Below, piece after piece: positions 11,500 to 22,572 of a stretch of 64,000 nt of DNA. The notes below the pieces were generated by a model. The model had not been told where the DNA came from and searched no databases. It saw only the letters and a list, made by a program, of their open reading frames with translations. Made by a program: the position numbers and the translations under genes. The stretch covers positions 33,174,501-33,238,500 of the forward strand of contig BRKX01000009.1 of NCBI GenBank assembly GCA_026008535.1, read 5' to 3'. Each line of letters opens with the position of its first letter. Within the stretch, counting starts at the first letter, position 1. Source of the DNA: Perilla frutescens (taxonomy: Eukaryota; Streptophyta; Magnoliopsida; Lamiales; Lamiaceae).

Positions 11500-11640
11500 G
11501 TATGGCACAATGGTACAAATGTAGCACTTTGGTGCGGTATGATATAGCACTTCGATGTGGTATGGCACAATACTGCAAATATAGCATTTCGGTGTGGTAC
11601 GACACAACAGTACAAATATGTCACTTCGGTGAAATTTATA
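11500..11640. repeat. Short minisatellite, about 36-bp units
   Basis: Four degenerate units share GGCACAAT-GTACAAAT, AGCACTTCGGTG and GTGGTATG. One unit is shortened. The overlapping open frames are by-products. Confidence 0.6.
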
Positions 11641-11769
11641 TGATAGGGAACCATATTGAGTTAATCTTCTGTGTGTTAATGAGCAGATACTTTTTATGGA
11701 AATTATAAGTAAATATGTTTAATATGCAAATTATTTATTGAATGATCGAGTATATTTTAGAAATTAAAA

Positions 11770-12057
11770 ATCCCACTGAGTGTTTTCTGGCACTCAGCCC
11801 ATCTACTTTTTAAAATATTTTTCAGGTACAAGACGACAGTTGGCAGCTGACGTGGACCAATGGGGATTTCTTATTCTATTGACCACTTTTATGATTTTTA
11901 ATTATTGATTATGTGTAGTTTGTGGTCAATAAGTATGAATTTTATACTTCCGCTTTATAGTTATGAAATATTTAATTATTGTAAGGTCAATTGGGAGTTG
12001 ATAGTTGTGTATTTACACAACTTTCGGATATGAATTGATGCTCTTATTATATGAAGT
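11770..12057 (+). mobile_element. Gypsy-like LTR/3' relic, left part (continues at 13478-13731)
   Basis: The segment around 11773-11850 (CACTGAGTGTTTTCTGGCAC, then CAGGTACAAGACG) resembles the non-coding 3' part of plant gypsy elements. The piece resumes after the solo LTR at 13478 and ends near GGGTTCGAGTCGCTACA (about 13731), which looks like an LTR end. This assignment rests on general resemblance only. Confidence 0.35.
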
Positions 12058-13472
12058 TGTGTATTTTATATATTTGTAGTGCTTATATTGTGATTATTTG
12101 GAGTTTTTTATGTGTTTGCTAGTTTTGCAATAATTATTGTGATTTGACTACATATGTGAAGCAAAATGAGCAAATATGGTCAAGAAGAGTTGAAGAGGTG
12201 TCTAATTAGGCTCTTGGGCTTAATTAGATACTATTTTGGATCTTAATGGACTGGATTAAATGACTCAAGCCCGAAGAAATCCGAAGCCCAGTGCAAAAAG
12301 GAGACCGGGTCGGCCCAGAAAGTGTCAGTCAACCCAACCTAATGTAAAATACAAAGGGGTGTTCGACCCGACCCAAATCACCTCGGTCGACCCTGTACAA
12401 AACTGGTCCTCTGGGTCGACCCACGGAGCTCGGTCGACCCACACGTGCGGGTCTGCGAGGTTTGATTTTTCCACTCCAACTCAGAATTTTTGACCTAAAT
12501 ATAAAAGCCTCACTTAATACACATGAGACAGACATCAGATACATCTTTGGAGAGACCTTGGAATACAACGATAGAAGAGAGAAAAAGACCAAGGATTCAA
12601 GGAGAAGCACTAGACGCTCGATTGAAGTCAACAGGGTTGATAGAGACGGAGTGTCATTGCAGTGAAAACAAGACTACTGGATTACTTCGTGTTTTTTTAT
12701 TTTTCTATCTTTATTGTCATGAATACTTATACTCTAGCTTCTTTTGTTTATGTTATCATGTCTAGCTATATTTTTAGCTAGGTTTTAGGTATTTGAATAT
12801 TATGGATTTTAATATATGACTCGATTACTTTGCTTCCTGCTATCTCTTGGGATTTGATTTCTATGATTTATTTTATATCTTGTATGAATGCTTGATCACC
12901 ATTTATGCATGTTAGTCGTTAATCTGAAGTACTGACCAGAGAAGGATTAATGATAGAAAGATAGAAATCATTTTATGTGTGCTTGGAAGGACCGATCAAG
13001 TAAACAAGTATCACATAGGGTTGAATAGATCTTTGTGTGTTAGATCAAGAGTAATGACATGTGTGAAGAACCGACCGCAGTGAATCATGTGCTCATTATG
13101 TCTATGTTATGGTATATAGCTTAAAAAGCAGCCTGATAACGAACTAGTGATCCCCCACCATTGATAGATTAAAAACAAGATGTCGGGTTGAAAGAGTCAA
13201 TGATTATGTTAACTAAAATAATAAATCCAATATCTGTAAAACCTATTTTTTTTCCATTAATTGTTTATTTCCATATTTTCGATATTTGTGTCTTATGTTA
13301 TTTATTTTTGCCCCTTTTTGCATGATAATTCGTGTCTAGATATTGAGTGAGTACTTGTGTTTAAGAGTCAGTTAATACAGTCTCTGTGGGATATGATACT
13401 CTTGGTCACCTAAGTATTACAATAACACCATGCACTTACGGTACATGTTATTTGTTAATAAATAGCGTGTCA
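12058..13472 (+). mobile_element. Solo LTR of an Athila/Tat-type gypsy element
   Basis: It is 1415 bp long, begins TGTGTA and ends GTGTCA, and is flanked by the perfect 5-bp duplication GAAGT (12053-12057 and 13473-13477). It has a promoter-like CTAAATATAAAAGC near 12495. The end region reads CTCTGTGGGATATGATACTC followed by TAATAAATAGCGTGTCA, the same layout as the Athila LTRs at 32958-39900, which are also about 1.4 kb. No primer site or internal sequence follows, so it is a recombination product. It carries repeated GGTCGACCC blocks at 12360-12440. Confidence 0.88.
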
Positions 13473-13731
13473 GAAGTGTTGTGGTTTTACGACGTATTTT
13501 AAATGTCGAATGTTGAATTTTGAATGGTCGTGGTTGAATAGATTTTGTCTTGTTGAATGGTAAATGCCTGTGAGCGTGGATATTTTAAATATTTCAAACG
13601 AAATGATGCCCAAATTTTTATAATCAAGAAAAATTATTATTTTTGAATTGCGAAAATTTTATTGCCATTTCTTTTGGTTGTATATTTTCATTAGTACCTG
13701 GGCGGATGAGCCTTTGGGTTCGAGTCGCTAC

Positions 13732-14491
13732 AAAAATCATACAAATTACATGAAACGCATGTGGTTTAAATTGATATTTTCTTATTATAATATACTATAT
13801 GTGATAGCCTTTAAATTTTACATATTAATTATACTATTTTTAAATAAAATCATGAAAGTGAGGTGCAACGCACATAATTTTTACTAGTTATAGTAAATTT
13901 GGACAAAATAAATATAATTAAAAAATAGTGACTAAAAAAGTTTTACATATAAACTTTTGACTGAATCCATATTGCCACTGATTTTAATTGCACAAAGTGT
14001 ATAAGATGATTTCATTTTTTCATTACATTACTTGGTTATTCGCCTCCAAATTTTGATGATCCGGTCCAATTTCGTAGATAGGACGCTAAGTCAGTGTCGC
14101 CTATTAGCCTATTGGAGGTGCGCATATATAGTGCTCAGCATATCAATTCTCAAGATATATATCATTTTGATTATCAGCTGAAGTAATACAATTAAGGAAA
14201 CCAACAATATTACTACAAAACTCGACTAATCTAGCTATAATTAACCCCATCGAATTGAAGAGCGTGCTACATTTCTGTAGGAATAGTTAGACCAATTTCT
14301 AACACTTTATCTGTACATTTTTTTCTTTAGTGATCCCATTTTCAATAAATTAAAATGCACATTCCACAAAAATATTTATGAAAATCTCAATCTTTCATGA
14401 AATGGCCTAGCAACTTCAGTCCTCTCCCAAGTTTCACGAATACATAGAGGCTGCAGCATGTTCTTCATACATACATATAGGAATATTGAAA
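13732..14491. other. Intergenic and likely 3'-UTR of the acyltransferase gene
   Basis: AT-rich DNA with no credible ORF or repeat structure. The part next to 14491 would be the 3' untranslated region of the minus-strand BAHD gene. Its polyadenylation site cannot be placed. Confidence 0.4.
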
Positions 14492-17400
14492 TTAAATTTC
14501 ATATAACAACTTCTGAAAGACCTCCATATGCTCCGTTTCCAGTCGAATAGCAACAAAAACACTCCCATCATTGATCGGACTGCCCAAAACGTAACACAGC
14601 CCTTCAAACGGAATCCCCGCCGGCCCCATAAACACAGGCCTTCCCCACCCGAAATCCGCTTCATACACCGGCAGCCTCGCCCAGCTCGTGATCCCAAGAT
14701 TCGTCTTTGCGTACGTGTGGGCGCCGCGAGCCAGAGCCTTAAGCTCAGGCTGCAGCTCCAAGAAATCAAGAGCCGACCTCAAGTACTCATCGTCCATCCG
14801 TGCCAGCGCGCCGCGGATTTCGCCAGCGGCGTGCCACACGGGTTCTGACTCCAATCTGCCCGAAACACTAACGTGAATTGCGGTGAAGATCACATTACCA
14901 AAATACCCCTGCGGCAGAGGTGGGCGGAGCCTGGTCCGCCCATCCACCGCCATGTAGAGGCTCGTCTGCTGCTCTTTTGGCAGCAGACGAGCCTTGCACA
15001 CGCAGCGCCAGATGTGGGCCGCCAGCAGCTCGTACGAGGTGTAGGCGGCCTTGGACTTGAGCGTGTTGAGGTGATCACGAGTTAGTTTAAACATGGAAAC
15101 CGTGGTTTGATCACGAGGCATTGCTGCTGCGCCGGTTTGATGGGAAATGGATTTGTAGTGGTACTCGATATGCTTGAATTGAGGGCGGGGCGGGTCGCGG
15201 GCCCGGATCAGAGAACGGTCGATGAAGGGCGGGGTCTCGATGTCGAGGCCTCGAGCCACCATCGACCATGAGTTGATCAAGTGGAGGCCGGAGTAGCCAT
15301 CAACTACGTTGTGGTGATTTGCAACGCCTAAACATACTCCACCACATTTAAAACGTGTAACCTGTAACGTAAGGATATATAATATTTTTCAAGCATGCAG
15401 ATTTATATGAAACACAACCAGTATTTAATTATTATTATTTGTATTCTAATTATTATATAATTTTGAGTTTATCTAATATAATCTTATTTTATATTTTATC
15501 TGAGGGTAATATTATAATAATCTTATATTATTAAATATTTTATTATTCTTTGTATTCTCACTAATGTATAATTAAGATTCTAATATTCTATTATCTAGAT
15601 CCTATGAAAGTGTCGAATACATCACAATTCATACATATAGATAAACCAACAAAAGTATTGAATGGCACAACAATTCGTCTAAAATTCATATTTATTTATT
15701 TTTTTGTTTTTCGTGTTGCATGTGGTTTCTACCACAATTCGTTGGAAAATTATCTATCAAGGTATTTTACAATATTTTTGTATTTTGTATTTTACTTTGT
15801 TTTTGGTGGTGCGGTTTCTATTTTATGGAATTGTCGTTGCATTTTATGTCAATATTTTTCTAATATTTATTTGTGTAATATAATTTAAAGTATTTTTAAT
15901 ATATATCTACATGTGTACACATTTGAAATAATAATTAATCATGCTTAATTATTCTACATTTTATTTATGGTTATGCTTTCATGACGAATGCTTATCCTGA
16001 CTTCCGCGTGAAGCCTTACTTATACACTTGAATTTGAGCTCACACATATCATGAATTACTTGTGTTAAACAATATACATCAATACTCAGTCGAACAATAA
16101 ATAACAAACTCAATATATAATAGATAATAAATAGCCACGCGAGTATAAAATTTCTCAAAGACCTTTTACTTGGCTTTTTAATATAATAGTATAAATTGTA
16201 AAAGACTTGTAGGAATTAACATGCATGCATGTGTGCTTTGCAAAGATAACAATAAAATTAAAATGATTTTGTAAGTTAGCATTATAGATTTAAAGAGTTG
16301 AATTATTGTTTCTATATTTATTCAAGCTGTATATTATTGGTTAGCCTAAACATTAACAAGTTTTATTAATTCGCTTATGGAATTGATGACATTTGCACTA
16401 AAAATATTATTAGAAAGTAATATAAGACAAGAGAGACTGTGATATCTAATGGAAGTAGATGAATTTTCAAATGGATCGAATAAGAGGGGTTTGGTAAAAG
16501 CTTCGAACAACAAAGAATTTCAACATAGCACGGATGGACTCAAATTCATGGCTAAAGATCTAGAATTTATAGGTTGAGGAGAATAATAAAAATATACCCT
16601 CCAAACAAGATACCGTGGTTCATATTCTTTCAGACCAAAAACATAGAATAAATCATTATTATGAATGTTATGACTTATTGTAATATCCGTTTCTTTTTCC
16701 TTTTGTGAAGTCATCAAAATGTTAAAAAGAATATTTCCAATAAGTCCATGACCAATAATAATGAAACACATGGTATTTTCTCTAGGGTTGAAATTTTATG
16801 TTACACTTTTTCGTGTTTCACTCCATGTTACATTATCAAATTTATTATTTTAAGAATATTTTTTATAAAATAAAAATTAATTATAACATAAATAATCATA
16901 GTCAATATTTATCAACAAAAAAATTAAATTATAAAACATAATTTAGAAAAAAATCAACCTTAATAATGAATTATTAATTGAAAATTAAATATTAAAAAAT
17001 AATTATGAACCCTAATTGGGTGGGCTGAACCCTAAAAATAATCATAAAAATAAATTAAATCACAAAAAAATAAAATTGAAGAAAAAAATATAGAAAAAAA
17101 TTCATAATTTTAAAATGTAACACGAAGTATAACACAGAGAGTGTAACAAGAAATTCCTGCGTTTCCTCTATACCAATATAAGGATACTTGAAATATCCTA
17201 TTACACTCTTTGTGTTACATTCCATGTTACACTTTCAAATTATGTTTATATATATATATATATATATAGTTTAATTTTAAGATTGTTTTTTAGGGTTCAC
17301 CCCTCCCAATTAGGGTTTATAATTATTTTTTAGTATTTAGTTTTCAATTAATAATTCATTATTATGGTTGATTAATTAAAAATTAAATTTTTATAACTTT

Positions 17401-19612
17401 TTTAAATCATTTTTTATTGATAAATAAATTGAGGGATCGATATGGGTCGAAATTTTATTTCGGGACTAAACTGAGATTTTAGGTGTAATTATAGGACCAA
17501 ATTGAACCGTTTTCCAAGAAAATATAATCAATTTAGTATGTTGATCCATAATTAATACTAGTAAAATGAAACTAATTCACAAAAAAAAGTAAAAAAAAAT
17601 AAAACTAATAAATTAAAAATGAGACACGAACTTGGAATACATGATGTCGTTTGAGAATAGAAAGTCCACTTTTGCATTAAAAGTCTGAGATAAATTAAGC
17701 AGTTCATTTATCACTTGTTTACTTTGATGGATAATTGTGGATAATTGTTAAGTAGTCCAATTATATCTTATGTTAATTTACTTTGCATGATATTAAAATG
17801 ATGGATAACTCAAGGTCCATATTAAATGAGCTTTGAATACTTGTATGTGGGATATGTTTCCCACCTAAAGACATGGAATATGATTTATCAATCATTATCC
17901 GCACTAAACTTTATATCCATCTAATTGTATATCTCAAAGTAAACAGGGATAAGATTCTCTAGTCTAAAGTTGCGTGTATCAAGCCTGTGGCGACATCAAA
18001 ATCGATAGTTTTAATATTATTTTTCATAAAAAAAAATTATTATATTATAACTAATCATAATTAATATTAATGATATAGATTGAAATTTTAAAAAATTATA
18101 TACTCTAAGTTTGGAATAATCATCTCTAAAAATCAATTATATTAATTAAAAAATAAAAATTAAATACTAAAAAAATAATTCTAAACCATTATTGGGTGGA
18201 ATAAATACTAGATAATAATGTAAAGTTATACTAAATCAAAAGAAATTAAAATTGAAGAAAAAATGAAAAAAAAAACTAATAATTTTAAAGTTTGTAAAAC
18301 TTTGAACGAACTAGAGGATCTCTTGTGAAGTAAATAAGTCTTGGGACAAATTTCTTTACAAATATTAGAAACATGAATATGGCATTTCCCTATAGAAATT
18401 AGAAACAAAATAAACCTAGCTTATATGGAACCACTTAATTCAATAACACAATTAGGCACCAAAGGGTCTGATCCGGCTCCCCACCCGCCCGGCCCAGCGC
18501 CCTCAACATTAAAATAAAATTATTATATAGAGTTTAATATAGTTTTTTATTTTATTTTATATACAGATTTAAAATTTATGAATGTTGCATATTAATTAAA
18601 TTAGTATATTTACTAGTTAAAATTTTAATTTTTAAATTTAGGTTGTTTATTAATATAGATTATATATTTATTAAATTGTGGTCAAATTTTAATTAACAGT
18701 GAATTGTGCTTAAATTTCTTATATGATTTGATATTTTATTTTATTTAAAATTATTAATCAATGTTATTCACGTAATTTATTTTATAAATTATATACTGTG
18801 AAGTTATCCTTTTTATACTATTAGAAATATAATTTTTTCGAGCGGTATATTCCAGCAAATCTGTGTACCGACTAAAGTAAATGAAATTTCAACGGACATT
18901 CCGACTGGCTCATTTAGTCCTGGAATTAAAATACAATTCCAGCGGGAATCCTAGCAAACTCGTATTACCGCTCGAATTTTTATATGAAGCCCTGATATAG
19001 ATTCCAATGACAAATTCCAGCGGGCCGGATACACGAGCAAACCGGGAATGGCCGTCGCTCCCCCATATATGTGCGTGTGACGTCTTTTATATAATATTAG
19101 TTCATTAATATATAATTAACGATATTATACACGATTTTAATAAGCATAATATATAAAAAAAATCAAACACGTACGCATGCCATACGATTTCAAATAAACG
19201 ATACCTGTACCACAGAAAGTGGATATTCCAAAACTCCCCCGCTATTATCATCGGCGGGGACGAGGTGGCGGAGCTCCTTTCTCGGAGCAAAATCGCCGAA
19301 ATCGTCTAAAATGGCGTCGGACTCCGCCGCCACATAGAGCACTCCCTTGGCGTTGCAGTCGATCTCAAGGCGGCCATCTTCAGCTGTGGTCAGCCGCCCC
19401 GCCAACGGGTAGAAATGCATAAGAACGCGGCTGAGCGCCTCCTTGAGCACCGCCGGATCAAAGAAGTCGGCGCGGCCGTTAGGGCGGTAGAAGTAAACGC
19501 TGGCCATGCGAGAGCTGGACATGACGAGGTCGAGATTGGAGCTCCAGAGGCGGAGGCGCGGCGTCGCAGCTGCAGGCGCCACCAGCGTCGACTCCTTCAC
19601 GTAGATCTTCAT
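14492..19612 (-). CDS. BAHD acyltransferase, HCT-like (hydroxycinnamoyl-CoA shikimate/quinate type), two exons
   Basis: Exon 1 is 19205-19612 (ATG at 19612, MKIYVKESTLVAPAAATP) and exon 2 is 14492-15361, ending in TAA. The donor CAG|GTATCG at 19205/19204 and the acceptor TTACAG|GTTACA at 15362/15361 join in phase 0 to give SVVQ-VTRFKCGG, which is exactly the HCT intron position. The product is 425 residues, close to the usual ~430. The catalytic HxxxDG is present (HNVVDG, residues 153-158, at 15296-15313), as is the structural DFGWG (residues 372-376, at 14642-14656). SVYFYRPNG, LGITSWARLP and a C-terminal LYEI also fit the HCT clade. The family transfers hydroxycinnamoyl groups from CoA to acceptors such as shikimate in the cytosol. 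HCTs usually read HHAADG, here HHNVVDG, so the acceptor may differ. The frame is intact, and the gene is probably functional. The intron (3843 bp) is unusually large. Confidence 0.9.
16790..17157. mobile_element. MITE family A, complete copy in the HCT-like intron
   Basis: The ends are inverted: GAAATTTTATGTTACACTTT at the left and AGTGTAACAAGAAATTCC at the right, with inner matches over about 33 bp. The interior is AT-rich with ACCCTAATTGGGTGGGC. Related copies lie at 17180, 17990, 22573/23352 and 27730, so the family is amplified locally. Confidence 0.7.
17180..17440. mobile_element. MITE family A, second copy, interior inverted
   Basis: It begins with TTACACTCTTTGTGTTACAT and carries the reverse complement of the first copy's interior (AGGGTTCACCCCTCCCAATT). 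A TA dinucleotide run of about 20 bp is inserted near 17247. The right end is not clear. Confidence 0.55.
17990..18310. mobile_element. MITE family A, degenerate third copy
   Basis: It shows the same order of interior motifs as the first copy: TTAAATACTAAAAAAATAAT, ATTGGGTGGAAT, ATTAAAATTGAAGAAAAAAT and AATAATTTTAAAG. Both ends are eroded. Confidence 0.5.
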
Positions 19613-19777
19613 CCTATCGCTTTAATAAGAGAGAACGAAACTGAAAAAATAAGTGTCAATTTTCTCAAACTTTAGATTTTATGGAGGAGGAAATTAAATG
19701 GTATGGTTTTAAATTTAATGTTATAACAACATTATATCAAGTTAGGTGGGATGATTGGATATAACTGAATTGTACGT

Positions 19778-19784
19778 TTTTATA
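19778..19784 (-). promoter_or_regulatory. Putative TATA box of the HCT-like gene
   Basis: TATAAAA on the minus strand lies about 166 bp upstream of the ATG at 19612. The position is plausible for a plant core promoter. There is no direct evidence of the transcription start. Confidence 0.4.
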
Positions 19785-19805
19785 AGAGTCAAAAGATGAA
19801 AAACT

Positions 19806-20031
19806 GTCTCCTTGGGTATGGACTCGCCGTGGGGTGGTGTTTTTTTTGGCCAAATGTCTCAAGTTCGATCCACCACCAACACCACTAGGTGTGAGTCTGT
19901 CACACCTAACTTGTCAAGTGTGGTTTACCTCCCATGTGTAGGTTTGCAGGCTATTATACAGGGGCGGAATTTACCTAGTGCGCACCACGGTAGCGGCTGC
20001 GGGTTATATCCTCGACATCCAAAATAAAAAT
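19806..20031 (+). mobile_element. tRNA-derived SINE with target duplication
   Basis: It is 226 bp, flanked by the perfect 10-bp duplication ATGAAAAACT (19796-19805 and 20032-20041). The head carries a pol III B-box-like GTTCGATCC at 19864-19872. The tail is AT-rich after CCTCGACATCC. It shares its body (GTGTGAGTCTGTCACACCTA, GTGGTTTACCTC, CAGTGCGCACC-like) with the SINE at 31555-31776. It sits about 22 bp upstream of the putative TATA box of the HCT-like gene. Confidence 0.88.
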
Positions 20032-20041
20032 ATGAAAAACT

Positions 20042-21000
20042 AGCCACATAAAATTTTTAAGAACTTTTTTTAGTCAAATTTTTTCAAAAATATTTAATTT
20101 ATCTACATTTCCTAGAATACCCTCACATTAATATTTTCAAAATTAAAAAAAAGAAAAGAAAATAATATCAAATGAAGAAGAAGAAAAAAAAAAATCTCTC
20201 TCTTCTCCTCTACACGAGCACGAGCCCGAGCCCGACCCCGACGCTCACTGCTACATTTTAAAAAATTTGACCGGAGAAGAAGACGAAAGGAGAGGTCGAA
20301 GGTAACTGGCAAAGTTTGGCCGGAGAAAATAGCCAGAAAATAGATGCTGGAGAAAAGACGGTCGGAAAAGTTTGGCCTAGCGCGCGCAACCACCCCACTC
20401 TCCACCAAGTCGCTGGAAAAAATGGTGTTACGCAGTCCCGACGCGTATTCCCCGGTGCATAACCTAACACCCAGCTTCCCTCACTCGCACCTCCTACGCG
20501 CAGTAGCCTCGACGGCTGACGCACAGCCCGACACGCAGCCGCCCCTTCCCGTCATCCCCTCCCTACGCTCTCTCCCCTCCCAAGCCCCTGCCGTCACCGG
20601 AAACAGCCTTCCCACTCCTCTTTGGTTCTTCCTGCCCACCCGTCCTCGATCTACGATGAGAACTCCGCCCGTCGCCGGAAACAGCCTTCCCACTCCCCTT
20701 TGGTTATTCCCGCTCACATGTCGTCGATCTACGATGAGAACTCCGCCATTGATGAAAGAAGGGGATGGGGTGGGACGGGTTGGGGAAGAGGGTTGTCAGA
20801 GAAGACAATGATGATTTGTAGATGCAGTTTGTCTTTTTTTTAATTTTTTTAATTCTCATTTTTTATTTTTTCAAGAAAAGAAAATTATTTTTAATCAAGG
20901 GTAGTTTAGTCCAAACTGACTAAAATAAATATATTTAAAAATAAGAGGCTAAAATAAATTTTCAAAATTTTATTTTCCTAAAAAAAGTTGGCTCCTTTTA
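20042..21000. mobile_element. GC-rich element with AT-rich ends, possible Mutator-type gene carrier
   Basis: The AT-rich ends are roughly inverted (AGCCAC...TTTTTTTAG at left; CTAAAAAAAGTTGGCT at right). They enclose a GC-rich core (about 20205-20800) with repeated CCGGAGAA motifs. Inside is a 77-bp two-copy tandem repeat (CCGGAAACAGCCTTCCCACT at about 20597 and 20674). An open frame of 155 codons (20344-20811) has no recognisable domain and odd composition. This may be a Pack-MULE-like element, but the ends are too degenerate to be sure. Confidence 0.4.
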
Positions 21001-21115
21001 TAAATTACGTACGTTTTTTAACCTTTTTTTGTTATAATATATATTTTATCTGAAAGTCGTCGTAAAGAGTATTTTTCAAACCCAAACTACTCTCTAAATA
21101 AGGAAATCTAATAAC

Positions 21116-22508
21116 ATAGACAACACTTTAAAAGTGTTAATATGAGAAAATAACCATTATTACTTAGTAAATAATGTAAATAGCCACTTTTTTAAAATAT
21201 AATGTTTCTAACCTTTTATGATGGAATATACATCAATATCCTTAGTAATAATATAAATAATTTTTAACATTAATTACTTCCTAATATAAAAACACCCTAA
21301 TATATTAGTAAAAAAAATATGGACGATGATTTCAGAATCTATCTTTCACACTCTAAAATTTTTTATCTTTCGTCACCGTTCTACGTCAAAGTCCCAGAAG
21401 TCATAACTGCTAGGTTTTTGTTGCCGTCTTCTGTTGTTATTGTTGTTGTTGTTGTCATCTTGCTGTTGTTGTTGAAGATGAAAATTACAAGATTCAACTG
21501 CCGTCTCTACCAATGTTCAAACACCCTCATCTCTGAATAATTATGGATGATGATTTCAAACAATCTCATCCTCATAATGAATACACGAGTGCAACAACAC
21601 GAGTAATCCAAGTCATGTTCTCGTGCATTAGTTTAATAATAATTTAATACATGAGTACACGATTAGTTCAATATGGAAGTTCAAAAATAACTCATACACA
21701 AAAACACAAAACACTATTAGGATCGTTCGTGTACACATGCAACAGTTGACTGATACACGACTTCATGAGTATGTCTATTTGTGTACTCGTGCACTAGTTA
21801 AAAAATGGATAGATACACGAGTGCATGAATTTTCTAATTCGTGCCCTCGTGCAACAATTAAAAATGAGATATTGCACGAGTTCACAAATAAATTGTTGCA
21901 CGAATAAACTCCAATACTCGTGTACCGAAAGAAATTGATTCGTGCACAAAAATATTTAATTTTTTCCACTCATTCCAAAGAAAGATTCAAAAAAACTTAA
22001 ATATATAGATCGATAAAAAGAGTGTAGATCCGTAAATATCATATACCTTATTGCTGTAAAAAATAACACGCACGATGTCAACAAAATTTTTAAAAAAATC
22101 CCAAATTCGCAAAGAATATCTAATTTTCGATATTGTAACAGATAATTTATTATTGAAACGGGGATTAAAGAGAAGAAGAAGAAGAATCATGATAATCTTC
22201 AAAAATCATATCTTGATGGTTTTCACCAATGGTAGTTTTTTTTCAATTAATAAAACAGAGATTGAAAAATGAGAGAGACAAGAGAACGGTGTTTGCAGAG
22301 GGAACGAAGAGAAAATCAGATCTTTTATGAATATATAGATATGCATAAATAATAATTCTTAATAATAAATATGTAATTGAGGGTATTATAGTACTTTTTT
22401 TATGATAATGGCTAGAAACATTACTTTTTTAAAAAGTTGCTATTTACATTATTTTCCAAGTAATAATGGCTATTTAAAAATTTCCCTCACTTTAAAATGG
22501 TTGTCTAT
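21116..22508. mobile_element. Non-autonomous Mutator-like element with ~95-bp inverted ends
   Basis: The left end (21116-21220) and the right end (22400-22508) are inverted copies. They share ATAGACAAC, AATGTAAATAGC, CATTATTACTTGG-like and TAATGTTTCTA-type blocks in the same order. The element is 1.39 kb with no transposase. The interior has a (GTT)n run at 21430-21475 and a field of CACGAG/CTCGTG motifs at 21580-21950. Confidence 0.7.
21580..21955. repeat. Cluster of CACGAG / CTCGTG motifs
   Basis: At least ten copies of CACGAG, CTCGTG or one-base variants lie in both orientations across 370 bp, within the Mutator-like element. This could be an internal or subterminal transposase-binding array, or chance amplification. 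Confidence 0.5.
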
Positions 22509-22572
22509 TCTTATAAATTTTGTTATGAAAAAGTGAAAGTAGTATCATGCTATTATGAACATTTATGTGGGC

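Larger units (their letters stand above)
15362..19204 (-). other. Intron of the HCT-like gene, transposon-filled
   Basis: This 3.84-kb AT-rich intron holds three copies of one MITE family (16790-17157, about 17180-17440 inverted, about 17990-18310). The rest (15365-16780, 17440-17990, 18310-19200) shows no ORF of substance. Around 18835-19050 are repeated CCAGCGGGAAT / CCAGCAAAT motifs that may be another small element. Confidence 0.7.

Noticed and set aside
14492..15280. Exon 2 of the acyltransferase as a separate single-exon gene
   Set aside because: It has no proper ATG start. The catalytic HxxxDG lies upstream of that frame's start, and splice sites join it in phase to 19205-19612.
19812..20027. 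tRNA-like B-box and open frame
   Set aside because: The sequence is a SINE head with target duplications; it does not fold as a full tRNA and the open frame is incidental.
20344..20811. 155-codon open frame on the plus strand
   Set aside because: It has proline/arginine-rich composition, contains a 77-bp tandem repeat, and shows no domain or splice context. It is better explained by GC-rich transposon DNA.
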